Shown in pieces: positions 27,238 to 36,420 of a DNA stretch of 64,000 nucleotides (position 1 is its first letter; each line of letters starts with the position of its first letter). Source of the stretch: Rummeliibacillus pycnus (GTDB lineage: Bacteria; Bacillota; Bacilli; Bacillales_A; Planococcaceae); assembly GCF_002884495.1 (NCBI RefSeq), contig NZ_KZ614145.1, positions 2,804,423-2,868,422 of the forward strand, read 5' to 3'. The position numbers were made by a program, and so were the translations under genes. A model generated the notes under the pieces. That model saw only the letters and a list, made by a program, of their open reading frames with translations. It made no database searches and was not told where the DNA came from.

Positions 27238-29082
27238 CTCATAAGCTCGTTCTGGAAGTTTACCGTATTTCTCTAAGTGTTCGATTTGTTCTGCATCTAA
27301 TGTTTCAACTTCGAGAAGAGTTGTAGCAATTAGATTCAAAAGATCGCGGCGTTCTGTCAAAATTTGTCTTGTACGTTCGTATTGTTCTTTTACAATTTGT
27401 TGCATTTCTTGGTCAATTTCATAAGCAATTCGATCTGAATAATTTTGTTCAGAGTTCAAATCACGACCTAAGAATACATTACCTCCTTGGCTAGAGCCAA
27501 ATTGCAATTGTCCAAGTTTTTCACTCATACCATATTCGGTTACCATTGAACGAACAATACTTGTAACACGTTGGAAGTCATTATGAGCACCTGTTGAAAC
27601 TTCACCAAAGACGATATCTTCGGCTACACGCCCACCAAGTAAACCAGCTACTTTATCTAAAAGCTCCGGTTTTGTCATGAAGTAACGGTCTTCTTTTGGA
27701 AGCATAACAGCATAACCACCTGCTTGACCACGAGGGACAATTGTTACTTTATGCACTTTTTCTGCTTCGTCCAATGTTAGCCCGACCACTACGTGACCAG
27801 CTTCATGGAACGCAACAATGTTACGTTCTTTTTCAGAAATAACACGACTTGTTTTCGCAACCCCAGCTATAACTCGGTCTGTTGCTTCATCAATATCGCC
27901 CATATCAATCTTCTTCTTATTTTCACGAGCTGCCACTAATGCTGCTTCATTTAATAAGTTTTCCAAATCTGCACCAGAGAAACCTGGTGTACGTTGAGCA
28001 ATTGCCTTTAAGTCAACTGATTCATCTAATGGTTTTTTACGAGCATGAACTTTAAGTACAGCTTCGCGACCTTTTACATCAGGACGACCTACAGTAATTT
28101 GGCGGTCAAAACGACCAGGGCGCAATAATGCAGGGTCTAAAATATCTGGTCGGTTTGTTGCAGCGATGATAATAATACCTTCATTGGCACCAAAACCATC
28201 CATTTCAACAAGTAACTGGTTCAATGTTTGTTCACGTTCATCATGACCGCCACCTAAACCAGCACCACGTTGACGACCAACTGCATCAATTTCATCAATG
28301 AAAATGATACATGGTGCATTTTTCTTAGCATTTTCAAATAAATCACGAACACGAGAAGCACCAACACCGACGAACATTTCAACAAAATCAGAACCACTGA
28401 TTGAGAAGAAAGGAACGCCAGCTTCACCAGCTACTGCTCGAGCCAATAAAGTTTTACCTGTGCCTGGAGGTCCTACTAATAGGATCCCTTTTGGAATACG
28501 AGCACCGATTTCAGCAAACTTTGTATGGTCTTTTAAGAAATCTACAACCTCTACAAGTTCTTGTTTTTCCTCATCGGCACCAGCTACATCTGTAAAACGA
28601 ACTTTTTTCTTTTGATCGTCGTACAGTTTCGCTTTACTTTTACCAAAGCTCATCATACGATTACCGCCGCCTTGAGCCTGATTCAACAAGAAGAAGAACA
28701 GAATGAAGATGACGATAAATGGAATAATTCCAGTAAAGAATTGAATCCATCCACTCGTTTCTGGAGCTTTTAAGAAGTTGATTTTTGAATTACCTTTAGC
28801 TGCTGCAGTAATCTTATTCATCAACTCTTGGTCATCGCGAGGTATATTCGTAACGAATGATTCGCCCTTTTTATATCCCTCTATCTTACCTTTTACGACA
28901 TAGACTAACTGATCTGGTTGAATTTCAGCCTCAGTTATCTTGCCATTCTCTAATGCTGTAATGAACTCGTGATATTGTATCTCTTTCGTAGGTTGGTTCG
29001 CATTATTAAACGTCCCAAAGATTCCTATAATCACGAGGAAAATTAATAAATAAAATATGGTGTATCGAAATATTCGATTCAT
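27202..29082 (-). CDS. ftsH: ATP-dependent membrane zinc protease FtsH (in-frame product)
   Basis: A membrane-anchored AAA+ protease degrading membrane and regulatory proteins. TM1 at about 6-24, extracytoplasmic domain 25-110, TM2 112-133, Walker A 'GPPGTGKT' 204-211, Walker B 'IIFIDE', SRH 'RPGRFDRQI' around 321, zinc site 'HEAGH' 426-430. The ATG at 29082 follows AGGAGG. The frame ends 9 codons after an A7 run with 'IIKLKMGTK' (626 residues). The acidic, Asn/Gln-rich tail expected lies in the -1 frame (27065-27237), so this end is probably a frameshift or one of two products. Confidence 0.9.
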   Translation of the reverse strand: MNRIFRYTIFYLLIFLVIIGIFGTFNNANQPTKEIQYHEFITALENGKITEAEIQPDQLVYVVKGKIEGYKKGESFVTNIPRDDQELMNKITAAAKGNSKINFLKAPETSGWIQFFTGIIPFIVIFILFFFLLNQAQGGGNRMMSFGKSKAKLYDDQKKKVRFTDVAGADEEKQELVEVVDFLKDHTKFAEIGARIPKGILLVGPPGTGKTLLARAVAGEAGVPFFSISGSDFVEMFVGVGASRVRDLFENAKKNAPCIIFIDEIDAVGRQRGAGLGGGHDEREQTLNQLLVEMDGFGANEGIIIIAATNRPDILDPALLRPGRFDRQITVGRPDVKGREAVLKVHARKKPLDESVDLKAIAQRTPGFSGADLENLLNEAALVAARENKKKIDMGDIDEATDRVIAGVAKTSRVISEKERNIVAFHEAGHVVVGLTLDEAEKVHKVTIVPRGQAGGYAVMLPKEDRYFMTKPELLDKVAGLLGGRVAEDIVFGEVSTGAHNDFQRVTSIVRSMVTEYGMSEKLGQLQFGSSQGGNVFLGRDLNSEQNYSDRIAYEIDQEMQQIVKEQYERTRQILTERRDLLNLIATTLLEVETLDAEQIEHLEKYGKLPERAYEKKIIKLKMGTK

Positions 29083-29211
29083 CCCCAGCCTCCTCACAAG
29101 ATAAACAGAAAAACTATAGTAAATCTTAACATATGAACTTTTGGTCGTACAATGAAAAGCCTCTTATTCAAGATGTTTCCTTATAAAATTGTCAAAATTC
29201 AAACATCATTC

Positions 29212-29754
29212 TTAGAATGAGTAAACGGCTGGCTTTAGAACACCAATATATGGTAAGTTACGATATTTCTCTGCGTAGTCTAAACCATACCCTACTACAA
29301 ATGCATCCGGAACTTCAAAACCTACATAATCAGCTTGTAGGTCTACTTTACGACCAGATGGTTTGTCTAATAAAGTAACAATTTTAATAGATTTTGCTTT
29401 ACGGTATTTAAATAGATCAACAAGATAGCTTAAAGTTAAACCACTATCAATAATATCTTCAATGATAACGATATCGCGACCTTCTACACTTGTGTTTAAG
29501 TCTTTAACTATTTTTACTTCTCCTGATGAAACAGTTGCATTACCATAACTTGTTACATCCATAAAGTCGATTTCAACATATGAATCGATTCGTTTCATCA
29601 AATCAGCCATAAAAGGCATAGCACCTTTAAGTACACCAATTAATAATGGAAATTTATCTTGGTATTCTAATGTTAGAGATTCCCCAAGCTCTTTAATCTT
29701 ATTTTGTAACTCTTCCTCTGAAATTAATACTTGTTCGATGTCTTTCTGAAGCAT
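29212..29754 (-). CDS. hpt: Hypoxanthine-guanine phosphoribosyltransferase
   Basis: Purine salvage enzyme of 180 residues. The PRPP loop '[15 protein letters not shown]', '[14 protein letters not shown]' and the base-contacting '[22 protein letters not shown]' are intact. In Bacillus the protein also partners FtsH/TilS expression; the tilS-hpt-ftsH order is kept here, with 30 nt to tilS. Confidence 0.96.
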   Translation of the reverse strand: MLQKDIEQVLISEEELQNKIKELGESLTLEYQDKFPLLIGVLKGAMPFMADLMKRIDSYVEIDFMDVTSYGNATVSSGEVKIVKDLNTSVEGRDIVIIEDIIDSGLTLSYLVDLFKYRKAKSIKIVTLLDKPSGRKVDLQADYVGFEVPDAFVVGYGLDYAEKYRNLPYIGVLKPAVYSF

Positions 29755-29784
29755 CTTTAGTTCCTCCTTGATTGTATATAGACA

Positions 29785-31197
29785 CTACAAAGTTTGTTGA
29801 TCGACAATAAATATTGTATCATCTGTCAATCGTTTGCTATTAGAAAAATAGCTACTTACACGGAGCCCTGGGACGGCAATGACCTCATTATCATTTGTTA
29901 CGATAATTGGCCAATCTTCTCTAAGCGCCAATGGAACTTTATCGTCGATAAAAAGACGAGAAATTCGCTTTTGAACATTTGCTCCAAGCAATTGTATGCG
30001 ATCTCCATCCATTCTGCCACGAATATGTAGTGGTTGAGCAAAACTTGTTGAGTTTACAAAATAGCTTTTAGCTTGAGAAGTGGTGTCTTGTGGAATATCT
30101 CCATCTACTCTTCCTATATAAATACGTAAATTATTTGTTAAATTCATCCATTGACCAAATTGTATTGTTTTAGATAGTAACTTAGATGAATCTTCTACTG
30201 TATTTATAAGGATTAATTCATCGTATTGACGAATCGCTTTGGCTTTTTTTGGCAAATCAATTGTTGCATTACCAGCTGTTGTTTGTGTCAGTTTTAAAAT
30301 GGCATTCCAAAGGGTGTAACTTTGTACAATGGTTGTATCTTTATAAAGATATTTTAATAGTAGTAGAATGATTCTTCTTTGTAAAGCAAGTGGTTTATTT
30401 TGGAATGCATTTATATTAATTTTCCACAAATCTTTTTGTTTTTCAACTAAAACATCTTCTAAAGCATGTTCAGCTAATGATTGTAATAATTCTTCATCAG
30501 CTTGTACTTTTTCTGTATAATGTTGCACCGCTTCCGCTACTTTTGGATTTTCATCTCTCAAAAGAGGGACAACATGATGTCTGAGACGGTTACGTGTGTA
30601 TGAATCTTTTTGATTTGAGCAATCCTCTCTATACCCCTGGTTGTATGTTTGCAAATATTCTAGTATATCTGTTCTTGTTATAGAAAGAAACGGACGAATC
30701 AATTCTCCATTCGCAAATGGACGACGACGCCTAATACCTTGTATTCCAATATCATGCGATCCACGGATTAAATTCATAAGGACACTTTCAACTTGATCGT
30801 CAGCGTGATGTGCAACCACTAATTTGGTACTGTTAGATTCTATCATCGCTTGTTCAAAGTAAGCATATCGCTCTCTTCGGCAAACAGCTTGCATATTACC
30901 ACGTTCAGCTTCTAATATGGATGGGATCGAAATATCAGTGGCATACACTGGAATATTCCGTTCTTTACAGAATGTTTCCACATAATGTCGATCCCCAGTA
31001 GCATCCTCCGCACGTAACATATGGTTTACATGTACCGCAGCAACTTTAACACCTAGGTGTTGTTGTTCTCGATGTAAATAATGTAGTAAAGCCATTGAAT
31101 CAGCTCCAGCAGAACAAGCTATAAGAAGACGATCTCCAGCATGACATAGATCATATTGTTGTATATATTTAAACACTTTTTGTTCGAGTTTTGTCAT
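29785..31197 (-). CDS. tilS: tRNA(Ile)-lysidine synthase
   Basis: Converts C34 of tRNA-Ile(CAU) to lysidine using ATP and lysine. 470 residues: an N-type ATP pyrophosphatase domain, 'HHADDQVESVLMNLIRG' near 130, 'RPFLSITRTDILEYL', 'EDCSNQKDSYTRNRLRHHVVPLL', then the C-terminal TilS domain ending 'GLRVSSYFSNSKRLTDDT'. The P-loop reads SAGADS instead of the usual SGGxDS, a Gly-to-Ala change in the nucleotide loop. Confidence 0.94.
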   Translation of the reverse strand: MTKLEQKVFKYIQQYDLCHAGDRLLIACSAGADSMALLHYLHREQQHLGVKVAAVHVNHMLRAEDATGDRHYVETFCKERNIPVYATDISIPSILEAERGNMQAVCRRERYAYFEQAMIESNSTKLVVAHHADDQVESVLMNLIRGSHDIGIQGIRRRRPFANGELIRPFLSITRTDILEYLQTYNQGYREDCSNQKDSYTRNRLRHHVVPLLRDENPKVAEAVQHYTEKVQADEELLQSLAEHALEDVLVEKQKDLWKININAFQNKPLALQRRIILLLLKYLYKDTTIVQSYTLWNAILKLTQTTAGNATIDLPKKAKAIRQYDELILINTVEDSSKLLSKTIQFGQWMNLTNNLRIYIGRVDGDIPQDTTSQAKSYFVNSTSFAQPLHIRGRMDGDRIQLLGANVQKRISRLFIDDKVPLALREDWPIIVTNDNEVIAVPGLRVSSYFSNSKRLTDDTIFIVDQQTL

Positions 31198-31212
31198 CTT
31201 CTCACCTCATCA

Positions 31213-33621
31213 CTATTTTACCATCCTTTCCCGGGAAATTTCTTGTAAAGTAGGCTTAAATAATGACCAATCTACTGTTTTATGTTGGATTTCAACACAA
31301 ACGATCGTACAATCGTCAATTGGTTGGTCATCACTACGAAAAGTATTCAAGATTTGTGGACAAATCTCTTGTATTGGGAGATTTCTATGCTGTAATAAAC
31401 TATTGCGCAGTAACTTTTCCTGTTGATTCCATGGCATATCTTCGAAGAATAGGCCATCTGTACACATGAAAATAATATCTCCTGCCTTTAGATTTCTTTG
31501 CTCAGCCTCTACCGAAAATGACGAGAATAAACCAACTGGTTCACTAGCACTTTCTAGCCGTGTAACTTCTCTTCCTCTCACTAAATATGTTGCCATACTT
31601 CCCGCCTTCCAAGACCATAGTTTACCGTGTTGCAAATCTATTAAAGCAAAGTCCATTGTTGCATACATTTCTTCCTCTTGTTTTAGTGACATAACATAAT
31701 GTAATGTATGCATTGCTGTTTCAGGAGACATTTGATGATGCAAGCATTCACGCATAAGACGAATAAGTTTCCTACTTTCTTTATGTGCTCGTTTATTATG
31801 TCCCATTCCATCTGATAACATAATAGCAGTTAATCCTGGATTTAGAGAAAATACAGCATGTGAATCTCCTGAATACATCGTATTATTTTTCGAAATGGAT
31901 AATACATCATATTGCATTGTAAATCTTATAGCAGATTGGAAAGTGATTTGTAGATGGGCATAAGGCTTCGTTTTCTTAATTGTTTGGTGAATTTCAAATG
32001 GTTCTTTAAAGACATCCTGTAAAACAGGTAAAATTAATCTTTCTGCAACCATTTGATCTGTTTCCCACTGTGTTTTCTTATATGGAATACAACAAACAAT
32101 TTTTCTGTTGCCGGATTCATTGGATAAAATATCTATTTGAAAAAAATCAATACCAATTTCATTGAAACGATTTGTTAATTGGTCTTCCTGTTGCTGAAAT
32201 GACACTGTATCATTTTTCATATCCTTCATAACATGATCTATATGTGTAGACATATCTCTTAATTGTAATGCAATCATTTTCTTACCATGTTGGAACTGAC
32301 CACTTAGTTGTTGTTTAGATACATATTCAACTAAAGCATTTAAAAACAAAGAAGATCGTACACATTTATTACGAACTTTATCGTCATATTGTAACTTAGA
32401 TGCATTATGACCAACTGTTTGGGCCATTAACCATTGTTGCATTATCGGTGCCATTTCTTTTTTTCCAGCTCCCCAACATCTTTCAAATTGATAACAACTT
32501 TCGCACGGTGACAACGGTCTTGCTTCTATATCGTTTGTTGAAGGTTGTTCCGTCATACCAAATCGATCATTGACAAGTTCCTTCATAAAAACAACAAAAT
32601 CATTAAAATTAGTTAATTTCATCGTTACCTTTTCTGTAAGCCAACGTTGCCTTTCTAATAATACATCCTCATGATTTGGATACAATTGTCTTTGCCAATA
32701 AGCCAACCAACTTTTAGGCATAGTAAGGAAGAGAAGCGTAGCAACACCTAGCGCTACATAATATGTTTGATCAATTGGCAGTGTAGCATCATAGAGAGCA
32801 AAAAATGCAGTCGCAATACTACTACCTAGTACAATTCCAAAACGTCCTAACTTTTTGCAAATCCCAGCGCATAAACCTGTTAAAGCATACACAGCAATCA
32901 TCCCACTAAAGGAAAGATGAGAAAGACTAATAATGGTTCCCATCAAAACCGCAATAGCAGTAGATAAAGTTACCCCCCCTACGTACGCAGACCCTAAAAT
33001 GATAAACTGTAATGCGATATAGGTAGGTGACAACACATTCCAAACAACGTTATTTGTTGCAGTTAACATTGTTGCCAAAACGATTAAAGCTGCTCCTATT
33101 CTTTCTAAGGACCATGAAGCAGTCCATAAAGCTGGCATTGGCAAAAAGAACTGCATTAAAAATAAAGTCATAAAAATGGATAGTATACTTTCATAACCAA
33201 CATATAATAGAATCATCGTTGGAGGTTCTCCGTGATAAGAAACCATCTGCCAACCAATTTGTGTTAAAAGCACTGAAGTACCTACTAAAATTGCGATTGG
33301 CCATTTGCGAATAAATGTTTTCATAAATAGACTAAAGAGAAGCAATTCAATTATATGAATAGCCAATTCACCAATTCCTAATGTAATACTTCCAACAATT
33401 CCACCAATAAGGGCCCATATTAAATAATCCCGGTGATTAACCAACACGATGGCCATAATTGGTAAAAAGAATGGAACAATTGCTTCAAAAAGTACGGCTT
33501 TTGATAAGAAAAAAGCAGTGAAACATATTGATATAGCAAAGATTACAGGATACTGCTGTTTCAAACTCACATTTACTTTTGGGATTGATAGCTTATTGGG
33601 TTGTATGAATGCTTTTCTCAT
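31213..33621 (-). CDS. spoIIE: Stage II sporulation protein E, PP2C phosphatase
   Basis: Dephosphorylates SpoIIAA to release sigma-F in the forespore and binds FtsZ at the polar septum. 802 residues: about ten hydrophobic segments within 25-315, a central regulatory region with a CESCYQFERCWG cysteine cluster near 375, and the PP2C domain from about 585 with 'AIMLSDGMGHNKRA', 'DIIFMCTDGLFFED' and 'DDCTIVCVEI'. The neighbours yabS and yabT of B. subtilis, between spoIIE and tilS, are absent; only 16 nt separate spoIIE from tilS. Confidence 0.96.
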   Translation of the reverse strand: MRKAFIQPNKLSIPKVNVSLKQQYPVIFAISICFTAFFLSKAVLFEAIVPFFLPIMAIVLVNHRDYLIWALIGGIVGSITLGIGELAIHIIELLLFSLFMKTFIRKWPIAILVGTSVLLTQIGWQMVSYHGEPPTMILLYVGYESILSIFMTLFLMQFFLPMPALWTASWSLERIGAALIVLATMLTATNNVVWNVLSPTYIALQFIILGSAYVGGVTLSTAIAVLMGTIISLSHLSFSGMIAVYALTGLCAGICKKLGRFGIVLGSSIATAFFALYDATLPIDQTYYVALGVATLLFLTMPKSWLAYWQRQLYPNHEDVLLERQRWLTEKVTMKLTNFNDFVVFMKELVNDRFGMTEQPSTNDIEARPLSPCESCYQFERCWGAGKKEMAPIMQQWLMAQTVGHNASKLQYDDKVRNKCVRSSLFLNALVEYVSKQQLSGQFQHGKKMIALQLRDMSTHIDHVMKDMKNDTVSFQQQEDQLTNRFNEIGIDFFQIDILSNESGNRKIVCCIPYKKTQWETDQMVAERLILPVLQDVFKEPFEIHQTIKKTKPYAHLQITFQSAIRFTMQYDVLSISKNNTMYSGDSHAVFSLNPGLTAIMLSDGMGHNKRAHKESRKLIRLMRECLHHQMSPETAMHTLHYVMSLKQEEEMYATMDFALIDLQHGKLWSWKAGSMATYLVRGREVTRLESASEPVGLFSSFSVEAEQRNLKAGDIIFMCTDGLFFEDMPWNQQEKLLRNSLLQHRNLPIQEICPQILNTFRSDDQPIDDCTIVCVEIQHKTVDWSLFKPTLQEISRERMVK

Positions 33622-33651
33622 AGTACAAAACCTCCAATATACATTTCTGCT

Positions 33652-33717
33652 AGTATACCTGGAAAGTTGTGTAAAGTTTGTCTGTTCGTGAAAAGTTTTC
33701 TATAAATCGTTCGACGA
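33652..33717 (-). promoter_or_regulatory. Spo0A-type spoIIE promoter with 21-nt spacing
   Basis: TATACT (33657-33652) is preceded at exactly 21 nt by CAGACA (33684-33679), the unusually long spacing of Spo0A-activated sigma-A promoters such as B. subtilis spoIIE and spoIIG. Two 0A-box-like sites sit at and upstream of the -35: TTCACGAA (33692-33685) and TCGTCGAA (33717-33710; consensus TTGTCGAA). Confidence 0.7.
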
Positions 33718-33754
33718 TAAATCGCATAGACCATAAATTTTTAACAAAAATCGC

Positions 33755-33784
33755 TTGACACACTATAATATTCTCTTGTATTAT
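33755..33784 (+). promoter_or_regulatory. Promoter of the tRNA-Met/tRNA-Glu pair
   Basis: TTGACA (33755-33760), 18 nt, TATTAT (33779-33784), 15 nt before the tRNA-Met gene. Confidence 0.8.
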
Positions 33785-33798
33785 GTATTATGTTGTTC

Positions 33799-33872
33799 GG
33801 CGGCGTAGCTCAGCTGGCTAGAGCGTACGGTTCATACCCGTGAGGTCGGGGGTTCGATCCCCTCTGCCGCCA
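33799..33872 (+). tRNA. tRNA-Met (CAU)
   Basis: Acceptor GGCGGCG/TGCCGCC, anticodon loop TTCATAC, T-loop TTCGATC; CCA not encoded. Same position between yabR and spoIIE as the B. subtilis Met-Glu pair. The anticodon could also mark a lysidine-modified Ile tRNA, but position and body favour Met. Confidence 0.93.
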
Positions 33873-33913
33873 TATTATTTTGTAGTTGGCCATTGTTTGG
33901 GTCACTTGTATTC

Positions 33914-33985
33914 GGCCCCTTGGTCAAGCGGTTAAGACACCGCCCTTTCACGGCGGTAACACGAGTTCGAATCTCGTAGGGGTCA
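33914..33985 (+). tRNA. tRNA-Glu (UUC)
   Basis: Acceptor GGCCCCT/AGGGGTC with one G-T pair, anticodon TTC in CTTTCAC, T-loop TTCGAAT, CCA not encoded. Confidence 0.95.
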
Positions 33986-33987
33986 TC

Positions 33988-34023
33988 AAAAAGAAGCTTT
34001 CCTAATGGAAAGCTTCTTTTTTT
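33988..34023 (+). terminator. Terminator of the tRNA pair
   Basis: AAAGAAGCTTTCC / GGAAAGCTTCTTT stem, 4-nt loop, then TTTT. Confidence 0.92.
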
Positions 34024-34055
34024 GTCGATATTTTGCTATAAAATTTTCAATATAA

Positions 34056-34102
34056 AAGAGACTATTTTATATGTGCTTTCTACACGTATAAAGTAGTCTC
34101 TT
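34056..34102 (-). terminator. yabR terminator
   Basis: AAGAGACTACTTTATACGTG pairs imperfectly with CACATATAAAATAGTCTCTT, followed by TTATA. Convergent with the tRNA terminator. Confidence 0.7.
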
Positions 34103-34147
34103 GAATATCATTAAAACACTTTTTCTACGATTAAAATAGCCAGCAAG

Positions 34148-34579
34148 TTATCCTCTTCTTGCGCCACGGCCACCACGTTTAGAATCTTGCGCACGCTTTA
34201 ATGTTGCAAGGCGATCTTCACTATCTTTTAAGAATCGTGCCATTTTTTGTTCGAAGTTTTCTTTTGTTTGACGATGTTCGCCACGATCATTTGAACGATT
34301 GTTGTTGTGGCGTGAACGTTGAGGACGTTCTGGTCGTTCTGCTTGAGGTTTTGCTTTACGGATAGATAATCCAATTTTACCGTCAGCTTCAACATTCATT
34401 ACTTTTACTTCAACCATGTCTCCAACTTTCAAATGCTCGTTAATATCTTTTACATAGTTGTCAGCAACCTCGCTAATATGAACAAGACCTGTTGAGCCAT
34501 TTGGCAGCTCCACGAATGCTCCAAAATTTGTGATACCTGTTACTTTACCTTGTACCTTGCTGCCTACTTCAATTGACAT
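34148..34579 (-). CDS. yabR: S1 RNA-binding domain protein YabR
   Basis: 143 residues: one S1 domain at 1-75 ('VGSKVQGKVTGITNFGAFVE', 'GSTGLVHISEVADNYV', 'KVGDMVEVKVMNVEADGKIGLSIRKA'), then a basic Arg/Asn/Gln-rich tail ending RGGRGARRG. Such proteins (YabR, general stress protein 13) are 30S-associated or RNA-binding, with roles in translation under stress. It lies downstream of divIC with its own promoter at 34661-34688. Confidence 0.92.
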   Translation of the reverse strand: MSIEVGSKVQGKVTGITNFGAFVELPNGSTGLVHISEVADNYVKDINEHLKVGDMVEVKVMNVEADGKIGLSIRKAKPQAERPERPQRSRHNNNRSNDRGEHRQTKENFEQKMARFLKDSEDRLATLKRAQDSKRGGRGARRG

Positions 34580-34660
34580 AAAAAAAATGCTCCTCCTTAA
34601 AATTTAAGCGACTTATAAGTCTTATAATCAATTTGTAAATCTTGAGTAATTCTTACTTTA

Positions 34661-34688
34661 ATTATAGCCAACAAAAAAAGAGTGTCAA
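34661..34688 (-). promoter_or_regulatory. yabR promoter
   Basis: TTGACA (34688-34683), 16 nt, TATAAT (34666-34661), in the divIC-yabR gap. The -35 lies in an imperfect hairpin that may terminate divIC transcription. Confidence 0.75.
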
Positions 34689-34693
34689 TAAGA

Positions 34694-35110
34694 CTACTCT
34701 TTTGAATCTGTTTTTTTCTTATCTTTTTCAGAAGTTTTCGGAATTGAGAAAATAATCTCACCATCCTCAGATAAGAATAAATCCTTACGTGCAAGCTTAG
34801 CAATGTAGTCATCATCATTTAATTTAGCAATTTGAATTTTCAAATCTTCTTTTTTCTCTTTTTGCTTTGCTAAATCATGTTTAAGTTCAACTCTTTGCTG
34901 TTCCTTTTCAACTAATGTTTGCTTTTGTTTAATTAACATGAAAACAAGGGAACCTGCAATAAGCATAAATACTAGTGTCATACATGTTAGACGTCGATAT
35001 AAACCAATTTTACGATTACGGTTTACCATTTTTTTATGTGTCTCTATTTTTGTATAATCTGTTGGCATTTGAGTAGTTTTTTTATACGGTTGTTTAGTTT
35101 TTAGTGGCAT
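34694..35110 (-). CDS. divIC: Cell-division protein DivIC
   Basis: A bitopic septum protein of the FtsL-DivIC-DivIB complex. 138 residues: basic cytoplasmic N-terminus, one TM at about 38-62 ('RLTCMTLVFMLIAGSLVFML'), then a coiled coil 'KQKQTLVEKEQQRVELKHDL' and 'YIAKLARKDLFLSEDGEIIF', the FtsB/DivIC signature. The C-terminus is Lys-rich. The start has GGGAGG upstream. Confidence 0.93.
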   Translation of the reverse strand: MPLKTKQPYKKTTQMPTDYTKIETHKKMVNRNRKIGLYRRLTCMTLVFMLIAGSLVFMLIKQKQTLVEKEQQRVELKHDLAKQKEKKEDLKIQIAKLNDDDYIAKLARKDLFLSEDGEIIFSIPKTSEKDKKKTDSKE

Positions 35111-35187
35111 GCTGGTACCCTCCCTTGAGTAAATTTCGTGCGATTAATAAGTATTTACATATCAACCCTATTATACCTAAGTTTTCC

Positions 35188-35646
35188 CTATTTTTTAAGA
35201 GATAACTTTTTGACTTTTTTAGCAACAAAAACAAAAGGATACGTAATGATTCTATAAATTGCAAGACACAATCGGAATATGTGCCGGATCAGACTAGCTA
35301 TCAAATGGCATATAAACCATATTGGTCGTATTACCAATGAGTCTACAAGTCGTCCTAAAAACCGGAAAAACCTTTGCAAAAATAATTGATAAATACAAAA
35401 CCCTAATAATTGAGAGAGAAAGTCCACAAAATGCCACTCTCCGTCTCTTACAATCATTAACAATAAAAATGTGCCAATTCCTAATAGAATCCATGTAGAT
35501 AACTCAAATATGATGTAGCCTTTTCGCCGTAAAGATTTCGGTGGCGCATAATAACTTAATGTTCGTACCAAATCAATACTAGCTGCTCCTATAACACCAC
35601 TGATAATAAGTGTTGTTATACTAAGGAATTGTTCAGAAACTGTCAT
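35188..35646 (-). CDS. yabQ: Spore cortex biosynthesis protein YabQ
   Basis: 152 residues with hydrophobic segments near 10-28, 45-65 and 80-100 and a basic C-terminus (FVAKKVKKLSLKK). YabQ is a sigma-E-controlled membrane protein of the outer forespore membrane required for cortex formation. Its ATG overlaps the yabP stop by 4 nt, so it shares the sigma-E promoter of yabP. It diverges in sequence more than its neighbours; the call rests on topology, length and position. Confidence 0.88.
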   Translation of the reverse strand: MTVSEQFLSITTLIISGVIGAASIDLVRTLSYYAPPKSLRRKGYIIFELSTWILLGIGTFLLLMIVRDGEWHFVDFLSQLLGFCIYQLFLQRFFRFLGRLVDSLVIRPIWFICHLIASLIRHIFRLCLAIYRIITYPFVFVAKKVKKLSLKK

Positions 35647-35942
35647 CCAAATAATTTATGCAAAATTCCACGCGATAGTCCACTTTCCTCTTCATCATAC
35701 TGAAGGTTTTTCACAGTACCTTCTAATGTGAGTAAACCTTTATCTACATCTAAATGTACGATCCTTAAATCTTCTCCTCGAATTTGCAAATGCCCTTGAG
35801 AGGTGAGTACAAAAAACTCCTCTTGATCAAAGCGTTCAATTGATTTTACAGATGTAACATCCATTCTTTTACGATTACGTACCGTTAGTAAATGATCTCC
35901 TGTTGGAATTGTATAAGTGGCATTATCCTGTTGAAATGTCAT
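35643..35942 (-). CDS. yabP: Sporulation protein YabP
   Basis: 99 residues of the YabP/YqfC family: 'HLLTVRNRKRMDVTSVKSIERFDQEEF', 'TSQGHLQIRGEDLRIVHLDVDKGLLTLEGTV', folding as repeated beta strands. Made in the mother cell and needed for normal cortex formation. AGGAGGGGAAGAGAAG precedes the ATG; a strong sigma-E promoter lies 30-60 nt upstream. Confidence 0.94.
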   Translation of the reverse strand: MTFQQDNATYTIPTGDHLLTVRNRKRMDVTSVKSIERFDQEEFFVLTSQGHLQIRGEDLRIVHLDVDKGLLTLEGTVKNLQYDEEESGLSRGILHKLFG

Positions 35943-35972
35943 CTTCTCTTCCCCTCCTTGTCCTGTCTATTA

Positions 35973-36001
35973 ACTATATGCTTGGACATTTCTTAATATG
36001 A
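35973..36001 (-). promoter_or_regulatory. Sigma-E promoter of yabPQ
   Basis: TCATATT (36001-35995), 14 nt, CATATAGT (35980-35973), close to the sigma-E consensus (KMATATT - 13-15 nt - CATACAMT). Confidence 0.75.
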
Positions 36002-36005
36002 GAGA

Positions 36006-36047
36006 AAAAGCAAAATCACTACCAATAATCTTGATAGTGATTTTATA
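36006..36047 (-). terminator. rqcP terminator
   Basis: AAAATCACTATCAAG pairs with TTGGTAGTGATTTT, followed by GCTTTTTC; just upstream of the yabP promoter. Confidence 0.75.
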
Positions 36048-36112
36048 ATTCTTTTAGAAATTATTAAATATAGCATTTTCTAATTTCTTAATAGTAGCTA
36101 TCACAAGGAACA

Positions 36113-36403
36113 TTATTCTTCGTCATCAATAAATTGTGGCTCAACTCTATCTAATTTTTCTTCTTTTAAAATTGTAAATAATTTTGCTGCATCCTCTTTT
36201 CGAACAATTTCTTTTAACTCTTCAACACGTACAGTTACTATTTTCTGACCAAAGCGAATCGCTAACTCATCTCCAACTTTAACCGCACTACTTGCTTTTA
36301 CCACTTTCCCATTAATGGTAATACGACCTTGGTCTGCCACCTCTTTTGCTAAAGTACGGCGTTTAATCAATCGGGAAATCTTCAGGAATTTATCTAATCT
36401 CAT
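36113..36403 (-). CDS. rqcP: S4-domain ribosome quality control factor RqcP (YabO)
   Basis: 96 residues; an N-terminal S4 domain 'MRLDKFLKISRLIKRRTLAKEVADQG' and 'ITINGKVVKASSAVKVGDELAIRFG', then an acidic tail ending DDEE. RqcP binds stalled 50S-peptidyl-tRNA complexes and supports poly-alanine tailing by RqcH; homologous to Hsp15. Immediately downstream of mazG with 17 nt spacing. Confidence 0.92.
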   Translation of the reverse strand: MRLDKFLKISRLIKRRTLAKEVADQGRITINGKVVKASSAVKVGDELAIRFGQKIVTVRVEELKEIVRKEDAAKLFTILKEEKLDRVEPQFIDDEE

Positions 36404-36420
36404 GTGAGTAACCTCTTTTC

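Noticed and set aside
29120..29160. A single GTTCATATG word upstream of ftsH, resembling one HssR half-site
   Set aside because: No second repeat at the required spacing, so it is probably chance.
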